Assembly (NCBI GenBank): GCA_003222855.1
Contig: QHXH01000019.1
Coordinates: 1 to 13,028, forward strand
Length of the DNA stretch: 13,028 bases
Origin: Acidobacteriota bacterium
GTDB lineage: Bacteria; Acidobacteriota; Blastocatellia; Pyrinomonadales; Pyrinomonadaceae
Reading direction: 5' to 3'
The translations under genes and the position numbers were made by a program. The notes below the pieces were generated by a model. It made no database searches. It saw nothing but the letters and a program-made list of their open reading frames with translations, and was not told the DNA's origin. Of this stretch, positions 7,196-13,028 are shown piece after piece (position 1 is the stretch's first letter; the number at the start of each line of letters is the position of its first letter).

Positions 7196-7371
7196 CCTGG
7201 TCTAAACCGCAGTTCGCGTTGACGATTCAAACCAAGATTAGCAGATCGCCAAAGGCGAGCAAACAAACGTTTGTTTACTCTCGTCGCCGCCGCGGTGTTA
7301 GAATTTCGGCTCAACACGTCGCCAGGATCGAAAAGCGCGATCACTTATTCAATGCGAAACAGGAGAGACAC
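7196..7371. promoter_or_regulatory. Divergent promoter region between CDF/LarA and S9 peptidase genes
   Basis: The 176-bp gap must hold the promoters for both directions. Visible elements are a small palindrome CGCC-AAA-GGCG (7247-7257) next to a strong 16-bp palindrome (7261-7276). On the plus strand there is a possible promoter TTTACT (7274-7279) and TAGAAT (7299-7304) with a rather long 19-bp spacer, whose -35 overlaps the palindrome. On the minus strand I find only weak promoter-like hexamers. The promoter calls are tentative. Confidence 0.45.
7257..7280. promoter_or_regulatory. Palindromic operator AAACAAACGTTTGTTT
   Basis: The 16-bp core at 7261-7276 is a perfect palindrome. Four flanking bases on each side (GAGC and ACTC) extend the symmetry to 24 bp with a single mismatched pair. 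Size and symmetry are typical of the site for a dimeric repressor, for example of the TetR family. It lies between divergent genes and overlaps the candidate -35 of the S9 gene, so it could control one or both directions. No regulator gene is in the window. Confidence 0.6.
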
Positions 7372-9397
7372 ATGATCCCCTATCGAAGACTTGTTTTGTG
7401 GACGTCCGTCAGCGCGTTGTTGCTTATTCTCATGGCGCGCGCCGAAGCGCAAACCATCACGCTCGAACAACTGATGAGTTCGCCGTTTCCTTCGGAACTG
7501 ATTGCCTCGAAACGCGGCGACAAAGTCGCGTGGGTATTCTATTCACAAGGCAAAAGAAACATTTTCGTGGCCGAAGCTCCGGCGCTCGCTGCGCGGCAAC
7601 TGACTCATCACGACCTTGAGGATGGTCAGGACGTCACTCAGATCGTGTTCTCAGCGAACGGCAACACCATCGCGTACGTTCGCGGCGGCAACAAAAATCA
7701 AAATGGCGAAGTTGCCAATCCAACCAGCGACACCGCCGGAGCGAAACAGGAAGTGTGGACGGTCGACGTGCGCTCCGGAAGGATGACGCGAATCGCCGAA
7801 GGCAATTCGCCCCTGTTCTCGCCAAACAGCGACGAGGTTGAATATCTACGCGATGGTCACATCTGGGGCGCGCCCGTGGCGGGCGGCAAAGAACGGAAGC
7901 TTTTCGAAGCGCGCGGTGCCGTAAATTCTCCGGAATGGTCACCCGACGGATCGGAACTCGCTTTCAGCTCGGCCCGCGGCGATCACAGCTTCATCGCGAT
8001 CTACAATCCGCGATCGAATCATCTTCGATTTCTTTCGCCAACTGTTGACCGCGATATCGCGCCGCGCTGGTCGCCGGATGGCAAGCGAATCGCCTTCATT
8101 CGCTTGCCGAATGTCAGTGACACGTTCTCGATGGACCACGAGCGTTTGCAGCCCTGGTCCATCCAGGTGGTTGACGCAAGCAGTGGGAACGGCAAAGAAA
8201 TCTGGCATTCGGGTAACACCGACAACGACTCGTTTGCTCTTTATGTCGGAGCGCGACGGCTGGGCCCACATTTATTCGATCTCATCCGAAGGCGGAGCAT
8301 TAACGGCGTTGACGCCGGGCGATTTTGAAGTTGAGAACGTCGCTGTCTCGCCTGACAAATCATTTGTAATCATTGCGACGAACAAGAACGATATCGATCG
8401 CCGTCATCTTTGGAAAGTGAATGTTGCCGGCGGCGCGCCTGAGCAAATCACCAAAGGCGAAGCCATCGAAATGTATCCGGTCGTCTTTAACAACGGACGA
8501 ACGATCGCGCTACTTCATTCGACGGCGCGCGATCCGTTCCTTCCATATACGATTTCGCCGGACGGCTCGAATATGAAACCACTGGCGCCGCAAGCTCTGC
8601 CACGTGAGTTTCCTTCCGCGCAATTGGTGGTCCCCGAACAAGTGATCTTTAAAGCTGCTGACGGTCTCGAAATTCACGGACAACTATTCAAGCCAAAGAA
8701 TGCGTCAGGCAAAGTACCCGCGATCGTCTTCATGCACGGTGGCCCAATGCGCGAGATGCTGCTCGGCTGGCACTATCGCGACTATTATCATAATTCCTAC
8801 GCGATGAATCAGTACCTGGCCAGCCGCGGCTACATGGTTTTGTCGGTGAATTATCGCAGCGGAATTGGATATGGCCGGGCATTCCGGCTGGCGCCCCATC
8901 GCGGCGCGCGCGGCGCTTCTGAATATCAGGACATTGTAGCCGGCGCGAAGTACCTGCAGTCGCGGGACGACGTGGACAAAAAGCGAATCGGTTTGTGGGG
9001 AGGATCTTACGGCGGATACTTGACGGCCCTGGGGTTGGCGCGCAATTCAGACATCTTTGCCGCGGGAGTTGATTTTCATGGAGTGCACGATTGGAGCGTG
9101 AACGTCGCCGGATTGCGAGTGCCGACCGACACTGCTGAACGGTCGCGGGTCGCGCGCGAGTCATCGCCCATTTCTGCCGTCGATAAATGGCGCTCGCCTG
9201 TCCTGTTAATTCACGGCGACGACGATCGCAACGTCGAGTTCTCGCAAACGGTAAATCTTGTGCGCCGGCTGCGCGCGCAGGGTGTCGACTTCGAGCAAAT
9301 AATTTATCCCGACGAAATTCATGAGTTGTTGCTGCACGAAGATTGGCTGCGCGCGTATCACGCGACGGCCGACTTTTTCGACAAGCATCTGAAGTGA
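7372..9397 (+). pseudogene. Secreted S9 prolyl-oligopeptidase-family serine peptidase, frameshifted
   Basis: One gene is split over two frames. The first part starts at the ATG at 7372, after a good Shine-Dalgarno AGGAGAG (7361-7367), and encodes a signal peptide (MIPYRRLVLW...ARAEAQ) and a beta-propeller with TolB/DPP-like blades (EWSPDGSELAFSSARGD, RWSPDGKRIAFIRLP). It then runs out of frame after NTDNDSF (about 8235) and stops at 8326-8328. The second part continues from about 8237 in the +1 frame with LLFMSERDGWAHIYSI, the rest of the propeller and the alpha/beta-hydrolase domain, ending at 9397. In composite numbering (about 674 residues) the triad is intact: Ser545 in GGSYGG, Asp618 in HGDDD and His650 in DEIHE. 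Family members usually have a further short stretch between DSF and LLFxSExDGW, so a small deletion not divisible by three is likely. It may be a real pseudogene, or a sequencing/assembly error, since both halves look well conserved. Confidence 0.85.
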
Positions 9398-10425
9398 CCT
9401 TCAACCCTCGCAACATTCTCATCATCGACTTCGGTCAGCTCGGTGACGTTGTCATGAGTCTTCCCGCCCTGCGCGCGATTCGCGGCCAGTTTCCGCACGC
9501 GCGGCTGACGATTGCCGTTGGTAAGCCCGGCGCGGAAATCATCAATCTGTCGGGTTACGCAGACGAGACAATTCAAGTCGATCGCGTCGCCTTACGTGAT
9601 GGATTCAAGCCGCTGTCGGTCCTCAGGGTGTTTGACATTGTGAAAGATGTTCGCCGGCGCAAATTCGATTTCGTGATCGACCTCCACAGCTTTTCGGAAA
9701 CCAATCTGCTCGGATTTTTTTCTCGTGCGCCGCAAAGGTTGTTCGCCCGCCGGCCTGGCCGTTCACTCGACTTCCTGGCCAACTTCAATCCCAAGCCGCC
9801 GATCGATCAAAATGATCCGAAACAGCATTTGGTGGATCGTTATCTCGATGTGTTGAAGCCTCTGGGAATCAAGGACGCGTCACGGGTTCCGAAGTTGTTG
9901 ATTCGCGCCGAAGACGATCGCGCTGTGGACTTTATGTTGCGCAAAGCCAAAGCTGATGCCGGGTCGCCGCTGGTCGGCATCTTTCCCGGGGCTGGCCATC
10001 CCGGGCGGTGTTGGCCCATCGAAAAGTTTTCACTGTTGGCAGATTTTTTTATTCGTAATGACAACGTTCGTCCTATCGTCTTCGTCGGCCCCGAAGAGCG
10101 GCATTTAGTCGCGCAGATGCGCACATTGTTCCCGCCGCCATGCGTGATTCTTGATAAGCTATCAATTGCTGAGCTGGCTGCGGCTCAGTCGCGCCTCGCG
10201 GTTTTCGTTTCGAATGACACCGGGCCCGTACATATCGCGGCCGCGGTTGGGACGCCTGTCGTCGTGCTCATAGATCTGCCAACGCCACACGCGTACGTTC
10301 CGCTGGCGAATTCGCAGCGACTAATATTCAGCGAGAGCGTAACTGCGATTGAAGTGGAACAAGTTTATGCAGCCACGCGGGAATTGCTGACGGCCGGCAG
10401 AACATCAACCCTGTTTGCGAGTTAA
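9394..10425 (+). CDS. Glycosyltransferase family 9 (heptosyltransferase-like)
   Basis: This is a 343-residue GT-B-fold enzyme related to the ADP-heptose:LPS heptosyltransferases WaaC/WaaF, expected at the cytoplasmic face of the inner membrane adding a sugar to a lipopolysaccharide core or similar glycan. Family signatures are GQLGDVVMSLPALRAIR (residues 14-30), where this family typically has GxxGD near the N-terminus; VGIFPGAGHPGRCWP (194-208) in the donor-binding half; and SNDTGPVHIAAAVGTPVVVL (273-292), the classic NDSGPMHLAAALGTP motif. I place the start at the GTG at 9394, which overlaps the S9 stop as GTGA and gives the normal N-terminus VTFNPRNILIIDFGQLGD. The longer frame back to 9343 would add 17 residues lying wholly inside the S9 coding sequence. 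The overlap suggests translational coupling to the S9 gene. The exact sugar donor and acceptor cannot be told. Confidence 0.88.
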   Translation: MTFNPRNILIIDFGQLGDVVMSLPALRAIRGQFPHARLTIAVGKPGAEIINLSGYADETIQVDRVALRDGFKPLSVLRVFDIVKDVRRRKFDFVIDLHSFSETNLLGFFSRAPQRLFARRPGRSLDFLANFNPKPPIDQNDPKQHLVDRYLDVLKPLGIKDASRVPKLLIRAEDDRAVDFMLRKAKADAGSPLVGIFPGAGHPGRCWPIEKFSLLADFFIRNDNVRPIVFVGPEERHLVAQMRTLFPPPCVILDKLSIAELAAAQSRLAVFVSNDTGPVHIAAAVGTPVVVLIDLPTPHAYVPLANSQRLIFSESVTAIEVEQVYAATRELLTAGRTSTLFAS

Positions 10426-10428
10426 GGA

Positions 10429-12042
10429 ATGCTGGAGCGAAGGTCGAATCAATACTTAGTCGTCACTGTCCTGACCTTGATGGTCCTGTTGTCGGTCCGT
10501 CTGCTCGGCGGACAAACAAAGGACAATGGGCCCCGGAGCAAAGTCTCATCTAATCCGGCGGCAACACCGGAACCTGAAAAGCGTCAGGACTCGACGATCG
10601 CTGATGCGGCGCTCGCGGAACTGATAGATCGAGCCCTGGACCAAAGCGATGTTCGCGCAGCCCGGTGGGGCGTTTTTGCGATGTCGCTGAATGATGGCCG
10701 CGTCCTGTACTCGCGCGACGCCGATAGACCATTCACGCCCGCGTCTAACATGAAGGTTTACACCACGGCAGTCGCGCTGGATCTTCTCGGTGCTGATTAC
10801 CGTTGGCGTACCTCCGTCTATGCGAACAAGCAGCCCGATGCGAATGGTGTAATCGAAGGAGACCTGACGGTTTATGGTCGCGGGGCGCCCGATCTGATTT
10901 CAAAATCGAAGGGGGATGCTCCTTCGCTGGCGAAACTTGCGGACCGCCTTTATCAGGCGGGCATCCGCGAAATCCACGGCCACATCGTCGGCGATAACAG
11001 TTATTTTCGCGGTGAATTGTTTGGCGTAGGTTGGCAGTGGAACGACCTTCAATGGTATTTCGGCGCGGAGCCGAGCGCGTTGTCAATTGACGAAAACAGC
11101 GTCGAAGTCACGATCGCGCCCGCCAGGGAGGGCAGCAACGCAACGGTCGTAGTCAATCCTGCCGGAAGTCCTATTCACCTTGCGAACAGCACCACCACAG
11201 CGGCGCGCGATGTAACCACCTCGATCGGAATCATGCGCGAATTGTCCGGCAACGAGGTGCGCGTGTGGGGAAACTTTCCTGTCGATGGTCACGCGTTTTC
11301 TGCATTTCTTTCGGTCCACGATCCGGCGTTGTGGGCGGCAACGCTATTCAGAGAAACGCTGATCGCGCGGGGCATCAAAGTCGATGGTGAACCGCGCACA
11401 CGCGACTTTCGCGCTCGCGACAACGACAAATTCGATCCTCAAAAAGCATTCGAGCTGGCGTACGAAGATAGCGAGTCGCTGGGCACAATCGTCCACCGAA
11501 CAAACAAGGAGAGCAACAATCTTTTCGCGGAATTAATCCTGCGCACGATTGGAAAAGAGCGTGCCGCATCCGCGCCTGATCCTGATCCGCGCAAGAACCG
11601 TGAACGTGGAGATGATGAAGCAGGGACAGCCGTCGTTCGATCCTGGCTCGAGTCCAGAGGAATCAATACGCGCGCGCTGGCTATCCGCGATGGTTCCGGA
11701 TTGTCGCATTTGGATCTGGTGACGCCCGAAACGACGGCGCGCTTACTGGCGGCGATCGCGAATACAAACTCGGCAAGTGCATTTCGTGATTCGCTTCCCA
11801 TCGCCGGACGTGATGGAACTCTGAGTTCGCGGCTAAACAAGGTCAGCGGCCGAATCTTCGCGAAGACCGGCACACTCACCTACACTCATTCCCTTTCCGG
11901 CTATGCGACAACTCCAAACAACGAAACCCTGGTCTTCTCAATTATGTGCAACGACACCAACGCGGATCGTTCAGCTGTGCGCACAATCGACCAAATTGCC
12001 ACGGCCCTGGCTGATTTCCGGTCGCCTCGCGTAGTGAAATAG
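10429..12042 (+). CDS. dacB: D-alanyl-D-alanine carboxypeptidase/endopeptidase, PBP4 type (family S13)
   Basis: This is a 537-residue low-molecular-weight class C penicillin-binding protein that trims or cleaves peptidoglycan peptides in the periplasm. A hydrophobic segment at about 9-27 serves as signal peptide or anchor, followed by a charged, Pro-rich linker to about 55. The three active-site motifs are present: SNMK (Ser106, Lys109), SNN (362-364) and KTG (479-481). DGSGLS (421-426) is also typical of S13. The long spacing between SxxK and SxN contains the extra domain characteristic of PBP4. The ATG at 10429 is 3 bp after the GT9 stop, and the only ribosome-site-like sequence (AAGGA, 10424-10428) abuts it, so translation may depend on ribosomes arriving from the GT9 gene. 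It forms the third gene of the S9-GT9-dacB group. Confidence 0.93.
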   Translation: MLERRSNQYLVVTVLTLMVLLSVRLLGGQTKDNGPRSKVSSNPAATPEPEKRQDSTIADAALAELIDRALDQSDVRAARWGVFAMSLNDGRVLYSRDADRPFTPASNMKVYTTAVALDLLGADYRWRTSVYANKQPDANGVIEGDLTVYGRGAPDLISKSKGDAPSLAKLADRLYQAGIREIHGHIVGDNSYFRGELFGVGWQWNDLQWYFGAEPSALSIDENSVEVTIAPAREGSNATVVVNPAGSPIHLANSTTTAARDVTTSIGIMRELSGNEVRVWGNFPVDGHAFSAFLSVHDPALWAATLFRETLIARGIKVDGEPRTRDFRARDNDKFDPQKAFELAYEDSESLGTIVHRTNKESNNLFAELILRTIGKERAASAPDPDPRKNRERGDDEAGTAVVRSWLESRGINTRALAIRDGSGLSHLDLVTPETTARLLAAIANTNSASAFRDSLPIAGRDGTLSSRLNKVSGRIFAKTGTLTYTHSLSGYATTPNNETLVFSIMCNDTNADRSAVRTIDQIATALADFRSPRVVK

Positions 12043-12066
12043 TCGAGAAACCCGCCAAAATTCCCT

Positions 12067-12080
12067 CTAATTTCGATTAG
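12067..12080 (+). terminator. Possible weak terminator hairpin CTAAT-TTCG-ATTAG
   Basis: A perfect 5-bp stem with the stable TTCG tetraloop lies 24 bp after the dacB stop and is followed by TTTGCTCT, a poor T-tract. The stem is AT-rich, so it would be a weak terminator at best. Its position between dacB and the next promoter candidate is the main support. Confidence 0.3.
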
Positions 12081-12087
12081 TTTGCTC

Positions 12088-12116
12088 TAGACAAACACAG
12101 TTCAACATCGTAAGAT
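12088..12116 (+). promoter_or_regulatory. Candidate sigma-70 promoter for the 12199 gene
   Basis: TAGACA (12088-12093, five of six consensus bases) and TAAGAT (12111-12116, four of six) are separated by exactly 17 bp. The distance to the ATG at 12199 leaves a leader of about 75 nt. This supports independent transcription of the last gene rather than read-through from dacB. Confidence 0.5.
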
Positions 12117-12198
12117 ACCTGCTGGCTGCCCCCGCCTTCGGAAATGCCAAGGTATGGCCGTGGTCCTCATCTCAGTTTCAATCAATCAGGAGCCAATA

Positions 12199-13028
12199 AT
12201 GTTGCAGCCACTGATCAGAAGTTTCTGCGTTTGTCTTTCGCTCATGACGATGGCGTTAAGTGCCGCCGCGCAAACGAGCCTTACAGCCAGAGCAAATAAT
12301 CTTCAACCCACAGTCGATGGTGCGAGCGCCGACAGCGATCGCGTTCGCGACGGCTTAACCGGTCCAGTGCGGCGTGTGCGAACCGAAGTCGTCAAAGTAT
12401 CGACCGTCTCCGGAAAAACAATCGAGGACGCTAAACGTGTTCTCCTGGAAACCGCCGAATTCGATCTGAAAGGTGCGAAGACACAGAACCAGTATTTTCC
12501 GATCGCCGGAAGCACGCTGACCGGCCACGAGACCTACAAGTATGATGACAAAGGCAACATCAGTGAGATGACTCTGCTCAATGCCGACGGTTCGCTATTG
12601 AGCAAGGAAGTGTACAAATACGAATTCGACTCGATCGGAAATTGGGTGAAGATGACAACCTCCGTGGCCGTAGTTGCAAATCAAAAGATTGAATTCGAGC
12701 CCACTGAAGTAACCTATCGGACGATTTTTTATTACCTCGACGCCTCGATGGCAAAGATGCTGCAACCCGCGACCAACGCGGCAGCAAACGGAAAGAGCGA
12801 GCAAACTAAATCCGTGGAGCCTCCCTTATCCACTGAGACCCGAGCGGCGGCGTCGTTGCCGGCGCGAACGTCATTCGACAAGACTCGCTTTTCCGCTATC
12901 CAACCACCCTCTGCTAACGTCTCGACCGAAGTTGTCGCTGAATCAAGGAACGTCTTAATACCCAACGAGGCGCCGGCACCGAGAATCCTGAAACCCATGT
13001 CGGGCGGCGTTCTTAATGGCAAAGCTTT
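12199..13028 (+). CDS. Secreted protein with YD-like region and probable C-terminal TonB domain (3' partial)
   Basis: The frame starts at the ATG at 12199, preceded by the ribosome site CAGGAG (12187-12192) at normal spacing, and stays open to the right edge (276 complete codons), so the gene is truncated by the window. The N-terminus MLQPLIRSFCVCLSLMTMAL, followed by SAAAQT, is a Sec signal peptide. Residues 53-160 have a repeat-like beta pattern with paired tyrosines (HETYKYDDKGNISEMTLLNADGS, then EVYKYEFDSIGNW), resembling YD/RHS-type strands. From about 185 there is a Ser/Ala/Pro-rich linker. The last visible residues, LKPMSGGVLNGKA, resemble the lead-in to TonB C-terminal domains in Acidobacteriota proteins (a GG-x-LNGKA segment before the conserved PxYP). 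The function is then a guess: a periplasmic TonB-like protein. The domain itself lies outside the window, so this rests on memory of family style. Confidence 0.7.
   Translation, partial: MLQPLIRSFCVCLSLMTMALSAAAQTSLTARANNLQPTVDGASADSDRVRDGLTGPVRRVRTEVVKVSTVSGKTIEDAKRVLLETAEFDLKGAKTQNQYFPIAGSTLTGHETYKYDDKGNISEMTLLNADGSLLSKEVYKYEFDSIGNWVKMTTSVAVVANQKIEFEPTEVTYRTIFYYLDASMAKMLQPATNAAANGKSEQTKSVEPPLSTETRAAASLPARTSFDKTRFSAIQPPSANVSTEVVAESRNVLIPNEAPAPRILKPMSGGVLNGKA

Noticed and set aside
7162..7371. Upstream extension of the S9 frame to 7162
   Set aside because: It would overlap the divergent exporter gene and the operator region; the ATG at 7372 has a strong Shine-Dalgarno and begins the signal peptide.
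8225..8245. Programmed ribosomal frameshift in the S9 gene
   Set aside because: There is no slippery heptamer or downstream stem that I can see, and residues seem to be missing at the junction, which points to a deletion or sequence error.
8730..9425. 231-codon minus-strand open frame over the S9 catalytic domain
   Set aside because: Arg/Ala/Pro-rich and without motifs; the plus strand carries the complete Ser-Asp-His triad.

Overview
The window looks like chromosomal DNA from an Acidobacteriota bacterium, probably class Blastocatellia. That is an inference from style, not a database result: moderately GC-rich DNA, a long secreted protein built of carboxypeptidase-regulatory-like modules, a tandem pair of periplasmic M16 peptidases, a secreted S9 prolyl-oligopeptidase-family protein, and a protein that appears to be leading into a TonB C-terminal domain. 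Envelope genes (heptosyltransferase-like GT9, penicillin-binding protein 4) indicate a diderm cell. There are no rRNA or tRNA genes, no CRISPR array, no transposase and no phage genes that I can see.

Layout: (1) 3-1709 (+), the end of a secreted multi-module beta-sandwich protein whose start lies left of the window. (2) 1896-3329 and 3491-4861 (+), two M16 proteins. The first carries the zinc motif HxxEH and the second has lost it but keeps the R/Y pair, so they look like the two halves of one heterodimeric protease. A 36-nt imperfect inverted repeat of ATTTGTCATTTGAC-like units lies between and into them. (3) 4862-4980, a convergent junction with a small hairpin and a 28-nt REP-like inverted repeat that runs into the last codons of the next gene. 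(4) 7195-4957 (-), a CDF-family metal exporter followed 25 bp later by a LarA-type nickel-pincer racemase, probably one transcript. (5) 7196-7371, a divergent promoter region with a perfect 16-bp palindrome that looks like a repressor operator. (6) 7372-12042 (+), a tightly packed group: an S9 peptidase gene broken by a frameshift near 8236, a GT9 glycosyltransferase overlapping it by 4 bp, and a DacB/PBP4 gene 3 bp further on. (7) 12199 to the right edge (+), a secreted protein with its own promoter and ribosome site, cut off as it reaches a probable TonB_C domain.

Most of the content is envelope and periplasm business: secreted proteolysis (M16 pair, S9), lipopolysaccharide-type glycan synthesis (GT9), peptidoglycan trimming (DacB) and outer-membrane or energy-transduction accessory proteins at both edges. 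The LarA/CDF pair is the metabolic and metal-related exception. I do not see a clearly new biological system. The points most worth a second look are the frameshifted S9 gene at the head of an apparently coupled operon, the divergent palindromic operator, the two inverted-repeat families (one overlapping the larA stop, one overlapping a gene start), the LarA without its cofactor genes, and a marked excess of the octamer GCGATCGC.
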